The notes: generated from the letters alone by a model not told the origin. 35,276 bases of DNA from Gemmatimonadota bacterium (GCA_022571515.1 JACZXQ010000030.1:1-35276), one strand, 5' to 3'; shown: positions 1 through 9,573, counted from the stretch's first letter. Numbers and translations are program-made.

Positions 1-285
1 CTCCACCGCAAGCTCGCCAGGGCCCATGCCTCTCAGGGCAACACCGCTGGAGTCGTGAGGGAACGCCAAGCCGTGGTTGCGCTCGATCCCACCGACCGTG
101 CAGAGGCGCTCTACCTGTTGGCCGTCGCCTTCCGGGCGGACCATGACCTCGCCGCCGCTCGGCGCACGGTGCTCAAGGCCCTCGATGTGGCTCCCAACTA
201 CGACGAGGCCCTCGAGTTGCTCTTGGACTTGAGGAGCGGAACCGGGGCCCGGCCGATTCCACCCGTCACCGGGTGGGCCCTCTGA
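1..285 (+). CDS. TPR-repeat protein, C-terminal part (5' end outside the window)
   Basis: The frame is open from base 1 and ends with TGA at 283-285, so this is the tail of a gene that starts upstream. The visible 94 residues hold helix-turn-helix TPR-like units (A-L-Y-L-L-A-V-A-F, then A-R-R-T-V-L-K-A-L-D-V-A-P-N-Y-D-E-A), the pattern of a tetratricopeptide scaffold. The last 15 residues are Gly/Pro-rich and not TPR. The stop codon shares one base with the next ATG (TGATG), so the two are probably translationally coupled. TPR proteins bind partner proteins; the partner cannot be read here. An internal GTG at 55 is open but is not needed as a start. Confidence 0.75.
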   Translation, partial: LHRKLARAHASQGNTAGVVRERQAVVALDPTDRAEALYLLAVAFRADHDLAAARRTVLKALDVAPNYDEALELLLDLRSGTGARPIPPVTGWAL

Positions 286-1085
286 TGCGGGTGTCCATGA
301 ACTCACTGGTCGTAGCTGGAGCCCTCGCGGCGATGAGCGGAGTCGGCCTCGCCCGCGCCAAGGCAGGTGGGCCGGGCAGCGACCCGAAGAACCAGCGCAT
401 GATGTCTGCTCAGGACTTCGGCAACGTCGATTACGACGGGCGCTTCACGTTCGTTCGGATCCGGTACGGAACAGGGCTTAGTGGGGGAAGCTTCTTCGGA
501 TGGGGTCGCCAGGCGCCGTGGGCCCATGACTTCCCGAGGGCCGAGCGAAACTTCATGGAGATCCTGAAGGAGACGACGTTCATCGCACCATTCATGAACG
601 GGTCCAACGTTTTCGCCACGGACGACCCGGAATTGACCAAGTACCCACTGGCATATCTTTCCGAGCCGGGCTACTGGGCCCCCAGCGAGGAGGAAGTGGA
701 AGGACTGCGGAACTACCTGCTCAAGGGGGGATTCCTCATCGCGGACGACTTCTTTGGTCGCGATTGGTGGAACTTCGAGGCCCAGATGAAGAGGGTGCTT
801 CCCGATGCGCGGCTCGTCCAACTCGATGAGTCCCATCCGATTTTCGACTCGTTCTTCAGGATCGAGTCACTGGAAACGCTGACCTCCTACGGAAGAGAGC
901 TACCTAGTTACTGGGGCATTTTCGAGGACAACGATCCCGAGAAGCGCCTGGTCGTGATCGCCAACTACAACAACGACATTGGGGAGTATTGGGAGTTCTC
1001 GGATGTCGGGTACTACCCCATCGAGTTGTCCAACGAGGCCTATAAGCTGGGGGTCAATTACGTAATCTACGCCATGACCCACTGA
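285..1085 (+). CDS. Secreted DUF4159 domain protein
   Basis: 266 residues. I chose ATG 285 because it overlaps the upstream stop as TGATG; GTG 273 and ATG 297 are in frame too. The first 25 residues form a signal peptide (MRVS, then a Val/Ala/Leu-rich core ending near A-R-A). The body matches DUF4159: an early F-T-F-V-R-I-R-Y-G strand, then W-A-P-S-E-E-E-V-E-G-L-R-N-Y-L and G-G-F-L-I-A-D-D-F, a layout resembling a glutamine-amidotransferase-like Rossmann fold. DUF4159 genes sit beside MoxR/DUF58/VWA clusters in many bacteria, as here, but no reaction is assigned. It is probably periplasmic. The family call is from memory of its motifs. Confidence 0.85.
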   Translation: MRVSMNSLVVAGALAAMSGVGLARAKAGGPGSDPKNQRMMSAQDFGNVDYDGRFTFVRIRYGTGLSGGSFFGWGRQAPWAHDFPRAERNFMEILKETTFIAPFMNGSNVFATDDPELTKYPLAYLSEPGYWAPSEEEVEGLRNYLLKGGFLIADDFFGRDWWNFEAQMKRVLPDARLVQLDESHPIFDSFFRIESLETLTSYGRELPSYWGIFEDNDPEKRLVVIANYNNDIGEYWEFSDVGYYPIELSNEAYKLGVNYVIYAMTH

Positions 1086-1209
1086 ATCGCTTCGATAATT
1101 GCCGTGACTCGGCGTTGCGCGGCGGACTCGCTTCCTGCGACGTACAAGGAGTACGTCTTCGGTCGCTCGCCTTGCGCGCCTTGATTCACGACAATTCTCT
1201 TCGCGATTC
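1084..1209. repeat. Long imperfect inverted repeat between DUF4159 and moxR genes
   Basis: The arms run from GAATCGC (1084-1090) to GCGATTC (1203-1209). They match discontinuously over about 60 bp and end in a perfect inner stem GACGTAC/GTACGTC (1139-1145 and 1151-1157) around a 5-nt loop. It begins 2 bp before the end of the DUF4159 stop codon. There is no T-tract, so it is not a textbook terminator. It could be a REP/MITE-like element or an attenuating hairpin that lowers readthrough into the MoxR gene. Confidence 0.6.
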
Positions 1210-1264
1210 GCTGGCGGACGCGCGCAGATAGGGAAAACTCGAGAGAGGGAGTAAAGGGAGCGGC

Positions 1265-2341
1265 ATGGCCTTCAAAGAAGAGCAGGAAGTAGAGGTGATC
1301 GAGACCGCGGTCGCGGAGGACCCTACGGCGCTCGACACGCCCGATGACATAGATCTCGCGGACCGGATGAAGGCCGGTCGCGAGCAAATACTCATCGAGC
1401 TGCGCAAGCTGATCATCGGGCAGGAGGAGGTCCTCGAGCAGATGCTGCTCAGCCTCTTCGTGGGGGGAAACAGCCTCATAGTGGGTGTGCCGGGCCTGGC
1501 GAAGACGCTGATCATCCACACGGTCGCCCAGGTGCTGGACCTGAAGTTCTCGCGTATCCAGTTCACGCCCGACCTCATGCCATCCGACATCACGGGCACG
1601 GACATCATTCAAGAGGATCCGAAAACCGGGCGTCGCGAGATGGTGTTCGCTCCCGGCCCGATCTTCGCCAACATCGTGCTCGCCGACGAGATCAACCGGA
1701 CGCCGCCCAAGACGCAATCGGCGTTGTTGGAGGCCATGCAGGAGCACCGCGTCACGGTCCAGGGCGAAACGTACGTGTTGGAGGAACCGTTCTACGTCTT
1801 CGCTACGCAGAATCCGATCGAGCTGGAGGGCACGTATCCATTGCCCGAAGCGCAGCTAGACCGGTTCATGTTCGAGATCATCATCGACCACCTCTCCGAG
1901 GCCGAGGAACTCGAGGTGGTGCGCACGACCACGGGGATTCAGGACCCCCAGTTCAGCCATGCGGTGACCGGTCCGGACCTGGTCGCTTTCCAGGAGTTGG
2001 TCAGAAAGGTGCCGGTGCCCGACGCCGTGCTGCGCTACAGCGTGAGCTTGGCCCGTACGTCGCGGCCGAGTCCCAACGGAGACAGCCCGGAGTTCATCAG
2101 GAAGTGGGTCGCCTTCGGCGCCAGCGTGCGCGCAGCGCAATACCTCATCCTCGGAGGGAAGGCTCGTGCCCTCACGCAGGGCCGTTACAACGTGAGCTTC
2201 GACGACATCCGGGCGCTCGCCCACCCCGTTCTCCGCCACCGGATCCTGACCAACTTCCACGCCGAGTCCGAGGGCATCTCGACCGGCACGCTGGTCGACC
2301 TCCTCCTCGAGGCGGTGCCGGTACCCACGTCGGGAATGTAG
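1265..2341 (+). CDS. MoxR-family AAA+ ATPase
   Basis: 358 residues. ATG 1265 follows a purine-rich ribosome site (AAAGGGAG). Residues 1-45 are an acidic, variable lead. The AAA+ core has Walker A GVPGLAKT (74-81), Walker B IVLADE (137-142) followed by INR, sensor-1 ATQNP (180-184) and the MoxR lid region (AAA_lid_2) to the end. MoxR ATPases act as cytoplasmic chaperone-like machines that activate metal-dependent or VWA partners. The next two genes encode a DUF58 protein and a BatA/VWA protein, the classical partners. This is the most securely identified member of the cluster; its substrate is unknown. Confidence 0.96.
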   Translation: MAFKEEQEVEVIETAVAEDPTALDTPDDIDLADRMKAGREQILIELRKLIIGQEEVLEQMLLSLFVGGNSLIVGVPGLAKTLIIHTVAQVLDLKFSRIQFTPDLMPSDITGTDIIQEDPKTGRREMVFAPGPIFANIVLADEINRTPPKTQSALLEAMQEHRVTVQGETYVLEEPFYVFATQNPIELEGTYPLPEAQLDRFMFEIIIDHLSEAEELEVVRTTTGIQDPQFSHAVTGPDLVAFQELVRKVPVPDAVLRYSVSLARTSRPSPNGDSPEFIRKWVAFGASVRAAQYLILGGKARALTQGRYNVSFDDIRALAHPVLRHRILTNFHAESEGISTGTLVDLLLEAVPVPTSGM

Positions 2342-2359
2342 GAAGGTGAGGGAAGCGGC

Positions 2360-3286
2360 GTGACGCGGCGGGCGCAGCCAGGGTTTCGGTCTTCCAGCGG
2401 AGCCCAGTTCCTCGATCCGGTGGTGCTGAGCCGGATCGACAACCTGGAGTTGCTGGCGCGTACCGTCGTGGATGGGTTCCTCCACGGCTTGCACCGTTCA
2501 CCCCATCTCGGTCTGTCGTTGGATTTTGCGGAGCACCGGGCATACATGCCGGGCGACGACATCCGCCGGATAGACTGGCGCCTGTTCGCGCGTACGGACC
2601 GGTTCTTCGTCAAACTGTTCGAGGCCGAAACGAGCGCCGACTTCATCGTCCTGCTCGACGTCTCTCGCTCGATGAGCTTCGGCACTCACGATGTATCGAA
2701 GCTGGACTACGCCCGCTACCTGGCGGCGTGTTTCACCTTCTTCTCTCAAAAGCAGCGTGACCGGGTCGGGCTAGCCACCTTCGACCATGAAGTCGTGGAG
2801 TACATCCCCCCGTCGACCAGACACATGGAGTTGATCCTCTACGCACTCGACAAAGCGGAGCCTGGACGTCCAGGCGATCTCACGACACCACTACGGAAGA
2901 TCGGGGAGAATCTAAGGCACCGGGGAATCGTACTCCTGATCTCGGACTTCTATGAGGATCCGGACACGATCATGGACGCGAGCAGGCACCTGCGCTTTCG
3001 TGGCCACGACCTGATCGTGTTTCATGTGCTCGACCCCGCGGAGATGGACTTCCCCTTCGAGGAGGCCTCCAGCTTCCAGGATCTCGAGAGTGGGCAGATG
3101 ATCCCTGTCGTCCCGGACGAGCTCGCCGAGGAATACCGTAGGCTGGTCCGCGAGCATACCGCCGAACTCGAGCGCAGGTTCGCCGCCAGCCAGATCGACT
3201 ACACGGTGCTGAATACCGCCCAGCCACTGGACTTCGCGCTGTTCCAGTACCTGTCCAGTCGTGAAAAGCTACGCCGGGTTAGGTGA
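2360..3286 (+). CDS. DUF58 domain protein (VWA-like fold)
   Basis: 308 residues from GTG 2360, which lies 18 bp after the MoxR stop and behind a GAGGGAAG ribosome site. It shows the DUF58 signature (Y-M-P-G-D-D-I-R-R-I-D-W) near residue 60-70, then a VWA-like region with an intact metal-ion-dependent adhesion motif D-V-S-R-S-M-S near residue 98. No membrane segment is seen, unlike many DUF58 proteins, so it is probably cytoplasmic. MoxR-DUF58 pairs are known partners in which the ATPase remodels the VWA protein. Its stop overlaps the next ATG by one base (TGATG at 3284-3288), implying coupled translation. Confidence 0.93.
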   Translation: MTRRAQPGFRSSSGAQFLDPVVLSRIDNLELLARTVVDGFLHGLHRSPHLGLSLDFAEHRAYMPGDDIRRIDWRLFARTDRFFVKLFEAETSADFIVLLDVSRSMSFGTHDVSKLDYARYLAACFTFFSQKQRDRVGLATFDHEVVEYIPPSTRHMELILYALDKAEPGRPGDLTTPLRKIGENLRHRGIVLLISDFYEDPDTIMDASRHLRFRGHDLIVFHVLDPAEMDFPFEEASSFQDLESGQMIPVVPDELAEEYRRLVREHTAELERRFAASQIDYTVLNTAQPLDFALFQYLSSREKLRRVR

Positions 3287-5424
3287 TGGGGTTCCTTGCT
3301 CCCCTGTTCTTCGTCGGCCTCGCGGCTCTGAGCGTTCCCGTCATCGTGCATCTGACCGAGAGGCAACGCGAGAAGGTGGTCGAATTCCCGTCGCTCATGT
3401 TCCTCCACCGGATTCCGTTTCGCTCGACGGAGCGCCGCAAGATTCGAAACTGGTTCCTGTTGGCGATCCGCTGCCTCGCGGTGTTGTTGCTGCTGGCCGC
3501 CTTTTCGCGCCCCTTCCTCGAGAGTTCCGAGATCTCGAGCGGGGCGGTGCTGGGACCGAGGGAAATCGTGGTGCTGGTGGACCGGTCGTACAGCATGGGT
3601 TATGGGACACGGTGGGAGCGCGCCACCGGAGCGGCGCGCGATATTCTCGATGGAATGCAGTCCACGGACCGTGTAAGCCTCATCTTCTTCTCCACCGGGG
3701 CGCAGGCCGTCCTTCGCTCCAGTTCGGACAAGCCAAGGCTCCTGGCCGCACTGGACTCGACCAACCTGAGTTCCGAGGCCACACGGTTCGGACCGGCGCT
3801 GAAATTGGCGCAGAGTATCCTGGAGGAATCCGAGTACTCCGACCTGGAGGCCGTGATCATCAGCGACTTCCAGCGCTCCGCATGGTCGGGCGACGAGAGC
3901 GTGGTGTTCCCCCCGGGGACGACGGTCACTCCCGTCGAGATCGGCGATGAAGACCGGCCGAACATGTCGGTGGCCGGGGTCACGCTGCGCAGAGAGTTCT
4001 TCTCCGGACGCGAACGTATCAGGGTCGCCGCTCGGCTGACCCGCGAGGCGGGCGAATCCATCGAGGACGTCGTGGTCAGGCTCGAACTGGACGGGCGCGA
4101 GCATCAAGTGCAGACCGTGCGCCTCGATCCGACCGGGTCGGCGACGGTGACGTTCGACGCGTTCACCCTTGCCGACCCGTTTACGAGAGGTACGGTCCGG
4201 ATCGACGCAGACGCCATGCCTCAGGACAACGCGATCAACTTCGTGCTGTCGCCAGGCCGAGCACTCTCGATTCTGATCCTCGAGGGCCAAGGCGCACGAG
4301 AAGACGCCAGCCTCTATCTGCAGCGCGCACTCGAGATTTCGGAGGCGGCGGCCTTCCAGGTGGTGGTGCGACGGTCCACGACCGTGACCACAGCCGACCT
4401 CGACACGCACGCGGTGGTCATTCTGAACGGCACCCGCTTCCCGGAGGGTGCCAGTGGCCAGCGTCTACGGGAGTTCGTCGAGTCCGGTGGCGGACTGCTC
4501 ATGGTTCTCGGCGAGCGCAGCGCATGGCGGGACGGGCTCGAGGCCATTCTCCCGGCCCGGTTCGGCGCCGCGACCGATCATGCTAGGCGTGGCCCGGCGC
4601 GAATCGGGTTCATCGACTACAGCCACCCGGTATTCGAGGTGTTCTCGGGACCCCGTGGTGGCGACTTCTCGCGAGCCCGCTTCTTCCGGTCGAGACCGCT
4701 GACCGTGGCCGAAGGCGACCGGGTCCTCGCGCGCTTCGATGACGGATCGCCCGCGCTGGTCGAGGGGCAGCTAGGCGAGGGCACGGTCATGGTCTGGGCG
4801 TCGACGCTGGATGGGTTCTGGAACGACCTCGCTCTTCAGCCGGTGTTCCTGCCGTTCGTGCACCGGCTCGCCCAGCACCTCGGAGGCCATAGCGAGCGGG
4901 TCCCGTGGTTCAACGCCGGGCAGGTGCTCGATCTGTCGACCCTCGATCTGGTGGCTGGAGCAACCCCGAATCCCCAGGAACTCATTCGACCGGATGAAGA
5001 GCGCGTGGCCCTGGCTCCCGGAGGCGGCAGCATCGTGCTTCCGGCGGGGGACGGTCCGCGGTACCTGGAGCTCAAAGAACAGGGGTTCTACGAGGTGCGA
5101 CCTCCTGGCTCCGACGAGCCCAGGCCGCTGACCTTGGCGGTGAACGTCGACCCATCGGAGTCCGATCTTTCCACGATGGATCCCGACGAACTCGCGGCAG
5201 CGGTGGCTCCCCGCGAACAAACCCTGCGGGGCGGCTCCGCCGCAAGGAGCCTGGGGGAAGTCACCAATGAGGACAGGGAACGTCGCCAGTCGCTCTGGCG
5301 CTTTCTCTTGGTAGCGGCATTCATTCTCTTAGTGACGGAGACGGCTCTCTCCAACTGGCTGTCCCGTGTCGCGGGTGCTCCGCGGTTCGAAGAGGGAAGG
5401 GGACATGCAGAGTCGGTCGGCTAG
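3286..5424 (+). CDS. BatA-type membrane protein with VWA domain
   Basis: 712 residues. Start ATG 3286 overlaps the DUF58 stop; an in-frame GTG one codon earlier is less likely. The N-terminus is the BatA membrane module: a helix at residues 2-22, the conserved V-E-F-P-S-L-M-F-L-H segment, and a second helix near 57-74. A VWA domain follows with MIDAS motif D-R-S-Y-S. The middle holds a long beta-rich region and a glutamine-amidotransferase-like stretch (near 380-530). A third helix lies near 675-695. The MIDAS domain probably faces the periplasm. Together with MoxR this resembles Bat (aerotolerance) and other envelope-maintenance clusters, but no substrate is known. The 3' end overlaps the next gene by 20 bp. 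Confidence 0.9.
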   Translation: MGFLAPLFFVGLAALSVPVIVHLTERQREKVVEFPSLMFLHRIPFRSTERRKIRNWFLLAIRCLAVLLLLAAFSRPFLESSEISSGAVLGPREIVVLVDRSYSMGYGTRWERATGAARDILDGMQSTDRVSLIFFSTGAQAVLRSSSDKPRLLAALDSTNLSSEATRFGPALKLAQSILEESEYSDLEAVIISDFQRSAWSGDESVVFPPGTTVTPVEIGDEDRPNMSVAGVTLRREFFSGRERIRVAARLTREAGESIEDVVVRLELDGREHQVQTVRLDPTGSATVTFDAFTLADPFTRGTVRIDADAMPQDNAINFVLSPGRALSILILEGQGAREDASLYLQRALEISEAAAFQVVVRRSTTVTTADLDTHAVVILNGTRFPEGASGQRLREFVESGGGLLMVLGERSAWRDGLEAILPARFGAATDHARRGPARIGFIDYSHPVFEVFSGPRGGDFSRARFFRSRPLTVAEGDRVLARFDDGSPALVEGQLGEGTVMVWASTLDGFWNDLALQPVFLPFVHRLAQHLGGHSERVPWFNAGQVLDLSTLDLVAGATPNPQELIRPDEERVALAPGGGSIVLPAGDGPRYLELKEQGFYEVRPPGSDEPRPLTLAVNVDPSESDLSTMDPDELAAAVAPREQTLRGGSAARSLGEVTNEDRERRQSLWRFLLVAAFILLVTETALSNWLSRVAGAPRFEEGRGHAESVG

Positions 5425-8400
5425 ATCGAAGCAAACTCAGATCCTCAAGGTGATCCGACGGGTCCGCGCGCGCTGGCGTCTCAGAATCGCATTGCGCGGC
5501 CTCGCGATCGTCCTTGGCGCCGGCCTGCTCGCATTCCTCTTCTCAGCGTTCGGACTCGAGTACTTCCGGTTCTCACCGAAGGCTGTTCTGCTCTTTCGCT
5601 GGGTGCTCTGGCTCACGGGCGCGGGCCTGTTGGCCCGCTACCTGATCTGGCCCCTGAGTCGGCGCGTGACGGACGAACAGGCCGCGCTGTATCTGGAGGA
5701 GCACGAGCCCAGCTTGGAGGCCGCCGTCCTCAGCGCCATGGAGGCGGGCAAGGGGAAATCGACCCCTGGAGTGTCGGAAGCCCTCGTCGGTCGGTTGGTT
5801 GAAACCGCACTTCAGAAATCCCGCGCGGTAAAGAACGGGGCCCGCATCGAGCAGCGGGGTCTTTACCGTACGTCGGGCGCGCTGGCTGCCGTATGCTTTG
5901 TCGCGGTCACGGTAATGGTCCTCGGGCCCGCACAGCTCCGCCATGGAGCGTCTGCACTGCTGAATCCCACCGTGGACCCGAACTCGGTAAACCCGTACAG
6001 CATCTCCGTCACGCCGGGTGATGTGGTGATCGCCCGCGGCTCCGACCAGATGGTCACCGCCAGCCTTCAGGGGTTCCAAAGCGACGTTGTGCGTGTCTAC
6101 TTCCGAGCGGAGGGCGCGAGCAACTTCGATGCAATGTCCATGCTGCCCGGCGAGGAGGGGGACTTCGAGTTCCTGCTCTTCGGCCTCGGTGCGAACACGG
6201 AATATTTCGTGGAGTCGAGCGGAATCCGCTCGCCGACGTACAAGATCGAAGTGGCCGACCTGCCCTACGTGGATCGCCTCGAGCTCGAGTACCGCTTCCC
6301 GGCGTACTCGGGCCTCTCCCCCCGCATCGTCGAGGACGGGGGTGATATCACGGCTCTCAAGGGCACGAAGGTCATCGTACACGTCATCCCGACGATGCTC
6401 ACACCAGGAGGACGAATCCTAGTGGACGGCGCTCCGGTCGAGTTGTCCGACGCCGGGGACGGGACCTGGACGGGTAGCATCAGCGTGGAGAAGGCCGGGT
6501 TCTACGAGGTCGAGTTGATGCGCACCGACGGCGAGCTGGTACCGGCATCGCCGAAGTACGCCATCGACGTTCTCACCGACCAACCTCCCTCGGTTTCATT
6601 CTCGAAGCCGGGCCGAGACACGCGCGCGAGCAATATCGAGGAGGTCTTCCTGGAGGCCCGCGCCGACGACGACTACGGCATCGACGCGTTGACCCTGGTC
6701 TACTCGGTCAATGGCGAAGAGGAGCAGTCGATCTCGCTGTTCAGTGCCCGCGGGCGGCCGATGCCCGAGGTGACGGCCGGACACACGCTTTTCCTCGAAG
6801 ATTGGGGGTTGGAGCCCGGCGATCTCGTCTCCTACTACGCGATCGCGTCCGACAACCGCCGGGCGGGAGACCGGAGCGAGGTCACGAGCGACATCTACTT
6901 CATCCAGATCCGACCCTTCCGCATCGACTATCGACAGGGGGAAGAACAGGGCGGTGGGGGCGGTTGGGGCGGTGGCCGGGGGCCCGAGCAAGGCCTCTCC
7001 GAGCTTCAGCGTCAGGTCGTCGCGGCCACCTTCAACCTCAACCGGGACAGAGACGACTACTTCCCCGGGGAATACGAGGAGAACCTGGTGAGCGTGCGCC
7101 TCTCACAGGCGCGGGTCCGCGAACAAGTGGACGGGCTGCACCAACGCATGGTGAGCCGGGGCATCGGGAATGCCGACCCACTATTCCAGCGCATCGCCGA
7201 GTTGCTGCCGCAGGCCATCAAGGACATGAAGGAGGCTGAGGCTCACCTGGAGCGCGGTGAGGTGAAAGCCGCGATCTCACCCGAACAAAAGGCCCTCCTC
7301 AAGCTGCAGAAGGCAGAGGAGATCTACGAGGTCACCGTTCAGCAAGGCGGTCAGCAGGGTGGCGGGCGCGGTGCGGCCGCCGAAGATCTCGCGGATCTCT
7401 TCGAGCTCGAACTCGACAAGCTGAAGAACCAGTACGAGACCGTCCAGCGGGGCGAGCGGCGGCAGGCCTCCGAGCAGGTCGACGAGCTTCTGGAAAAGCT
7501 CAAGGAACTCGCCCGCAGGCAGCAACAGGAGGCGGAGCGTCAGCGCCGCCGTGCGGAAGCTCGACAGGGATCCGGAGGCGGTGGTGGGCGCAGCCAGCGA
7601 CAGTTGGCGGAGGACACCGAGGAGGTCGCCCGTCAGCTGCAGAGGTTGGCTCGTGAGACCGGAGACCAGCAACTCGAGGAAACGGCTCGCCAGTTGCAGC
7701 AGGCCTCCGAGGCCATGCGGCGCTCGGCGTCATCCGGTGGAAGCGAAGGCACCGCCGAGGCTAGCGCCGCACAGGATCGACTCGCCGAGGCTCAAAGGCG
7801 CCTTCAGAAGAACCGGGTCGAGCGCCTCAGACAAGATGCTCAGGATGCGCTCCGCAGAGCGGAAAATCTTGTCCGGGAGCAGGAGGACATCAAGGAGAGC
7901 ATGTCCCGGCTGGGGGAGGGCGACATCAACCAACAGCTCGAGGAGGCGCGCAGGTTGTTCGAGCGCAAGGAGGCCCAGGCCACCGAGGTGGCTGATCTGG
8001 AGCGTCAGTTGGACCGGGTCGCCGCGGACTCTCGCCAGGAGCAGCGGGACGCGTCAGAGCGACTCACCGAGGCGGCGAACTCCATCAGGGACAACAAACT
8101 GAAGGAACGCATCCGGTATTCGCGGGGGCTGATCCAAGCTCGAGACTCCGAGTTTACAGAGGGATTCGAGGAGGAGACCGCCAACGCCATCGACGAGCTC
8201 CGTGACAGGATCGCCGAAGCCATGGAGGCCATCAACGAGTCCGGCGATGGAGATCGTCGTGCGGAAGCCCTCGACCGCGCGCGCGACCTCGTACGAAGCA
8301 TGGAGTCTCTCGGGCGACGTCTCGAGGAGCGGGGCCAGGAGGGTCAAGGTCGACAGGGCCAGGCAGGTCAGGGTCGGCAGGGCGACCAGGAACGCCAAGG

Positions 8401-8815
8401 GGCCGGCAACGGAGCCCCCTCCGGCGGCAGAGCCAATGTTCGAACGGGTGAGATGTCGCCCGACGAAATCCGGCAATTCAGGAGTGAGGTGCGTGAGCGG
8501 GTCTCCGAGGTCCGGGACCTCCAGCGCGTGCTCGATGAGCAGGACATCGACTCGCAGCAGTTGGCGGACGTCGTGCAGGCGCTTCGGTCCCTGGATCGCG
8601 AGCGGGTTTATACGGACGCCGTCGAGTTGGCACGTCTTCAAGCTCAGGTCCTGGAGGGACTCAAACAGTTCGAGTTCGGGCTGCGTCGAGAGCTCGAAGG
8701 CGAAGCCGTCGACCGAGCGTTCTTGTCAGGGTCCGAGGACGTGCCTACCGGGTTCCGCAAGCTTGTGGAGGAGTACTACAGGGCGCTGTCCCGCACGCCG
8801 AGGGACGGCAACTAA
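5405..8815 (+). CDS. DUF4175 family membrane protein with long coiled coil
   Basis: 1136 residues from ATG 5405, which follows GAGGGAAGGGG; the frame is open 13 codons further upstream, but that lacks a ribosome site and lies deeper in the previous gene. Three hydrophobic segments occur in the first 190 residues (near 22-45, 58-80 and 160-178). A beta-rich extracytoplasmic region follows, then a Gly/Gln-rich linker near 6942-6985. Very Glu/Arg/Gln-rich helices fill the second half, typical of an extended coiled coil. A second low-complexity Gly/Gln linker sits near 8330-8420. The length and layout fit the DUF4175 family, which occurs beside BatA genes. The function is unknown; a periplasmic scaffold for the MoxR/VWA partners is a guess. 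Confidence 0.88.
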   Translation: MQSRSARSKQTQILKVIRRVRARWRLRIALRGLAIVLGAGLLAFLFSAFGLEYFRFSPKAVLLFRWVLWLTGAGLLARYLIWPLSRRVTDEQAALYLEEHEPSLEAAVLSAMEAGKGKSTPGVSEALVGRLVETALQKSRAVKNGARIEQRGLYRTSGALAAVCFVAVTVMVLGPAQLRHGASALLNPTVDPNSVNPYSISVTPGDVVIARGSDQMVTASLQGFQSDVVRVYFRAEGASNFDAMSMLPGEEGDFEFLLFGLGANTEYFVESSGIRSPTYKIEVADLPYVDRLELEYRFPAYSGLSPRIVEDGGDITALKGTKVIVHVIPTMLTPGGRILVDGAPVELSDAGDGTWTGSISVEKAGFYEVELMRTDGELVPASPKYAIDVLTDQPPSVSFSKPGRDTRASNIEEVFLEARADDDYGIDALTLVYSVNGEEEQSISLFSARGRPMPEVTAGHTLFLEDWGLEPGDLVSYYAIASDNRRAGDRSEVTSDIYFIQIRPFRIDYRQGEEQGGGGGWGGGRGPEQGLSELQRQVVAATFNLNRDRDDYFPGEYEENLVSVRLSQARVREQVDGLHQRMVSRGIGNADPLFQRIAELLPQAIKDMKEAEAHLERGEVKAAISPEQKALLKLQKAEEIYEVTVQQGGQQGGGRGAAAEDLADLFELELDKLKNQYETVQRGERRQASEQVDELLEKLKELARRQQQEAERQRRRAEARQGSGGGGGRSQRQLAEDTEEVARQLQRLARETGDQQLEETARQLQQASEAMRRSASSGGSEGTAEASAAQDRLAEAQRRLQKNRVERLRQDAQDALRRAENLVREQEDIKESMSRLGEGDINQQLEEARRLFERKEAQATEVADLERQLDRVAADSRQEQRDASERLTEAANSIRDNKLKERIRYSRGLIQARDSEFTEGFEEETANAIDELRDRIAEAMEAINESGDGDRRAEALDRARDLVRSMESLGRRLEERGQEGQGRQGQAGQGRQGDQERQGAGNGAPSGGRANVRTGEMSPDEIRQFRSEVRERVSEVRDLQRVLDEQDIDSQQLADVVQALRSLDRERVYTDAVELARLQAQVLEGLKQFEFGLRRELEGEAVDRAFLSGSEDVPTGFRKLVEEYYRALSRTPRDGN

Positions 8816-9573
8816 ACAGTTCCGCCCCTCGAGATTCGGAATATGGTGCGCGACGCCATGGCGAGGAGCGACCTCGCCATGAGTTTGAGGCGCCACTTCA
8901 TGATCTGGCCCAGGGAGGGCTCCGGAATGGAGCCCTCCTCATTCTCCAAGAGTTGGAGGACTTCAGCGATCTGGTCCTCGTCAAACACTCGGGTCTCCAG
9001 CCGGCCCACGCCCTTGAGCTTCTCCACGCGCCTCTCGGGCTCCAGACCGTAGAATCCGTCCATCGCCTCGTACGCCGGCTTGGAGATCATCAGGTACTCT
9101 TTCGCTTCGACCGAGTTCTTGAGCATCCGGTGCACGATGATCACATCCAGACCGAAGAGCTTCTCGAACTTCCCGATCTGCTCGAGCGCCACCTCGCCGG
9201 CGTGCACGACTTGCTTGAGGCGCAACCCCCCAACGCTGGAACAGGCTTCGCACGAGCACCGGGGACGGGTGGACAGCAGCTTCATCTCGGCCGCGAAGGC
9301 CCTGAAGAGGCGCGGGATCTGGGCCTTCACCTTCACGGCCACGCGGCCGAGATCACCCGGTTCACTCAGGGCATACAGGAAGACAGCGTCGCCTTCCAAT
9401 TCCGCGACGGTCAACGGAGGCTCGGCGGCGGAGATGATCGCCCGCAGCAGGTGCACCACGACCTGACGCGCGTGGCTGGCAGACACGGCGTGACGGCGGA
9501 CGAACTTGGTCCATCCGCTGATATCGGCCACCAACAGGATGGCGTTTGTCGTCGGTTCGATGCTGGCTTCCAT
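8812..9573 (-). CDS. DUF2652 protein (nucleotidyl-cyclase-like)
   Basis: 253 residues; ATG 9573 follows GGAGGGGTGG. It opens with L-L-V-A-D-I-S-G-W-T-K-F-V, the class III cyclase-like first strand, then E-L-E-G-D-A-V-F-L-Y. A C-S-C-E-A-C-S motif, H-A-G-E-V and H-R-M-L-K-N-S-V follow. These are the landmarks I know for DUF2652, a family often labelled adenylate-cyclase-like. The D-I-S-G and E-G-D-A segments line up with the two metal-binding positions of cyclases, but activity is unproven. The three Cys could bind metal. It converges on the DUF4175 gene with a 3-bp stop-codon overlap and diverges from hemE; the 154-bp gap to hemE must hold both promoters, but I see no convincing box in it. Confidence 0.85.
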   Translation of the reverse strand: MEASIEPTTNAILLVADISGWTKFVRRHAVSASHARQVVVHLLRAIISAAEPPLTVAELEGDAVFLYALSEPGDLGRVAVKVKAQIPRLFRAFAAEMKLLSTRPRCSCEACSSVGGLRLKQVVHAGEVALEQIGKFEKLFGLDVIIVHRMLKNSVEAKEYLMISKPAYEAMDGFYGLEPERRVEKLKGVGRLETRVFDEDQIAEVLQLLENEEGSIPEPSLGQIMKWRLKLMARSLLAMASRTIFRISRGGTV

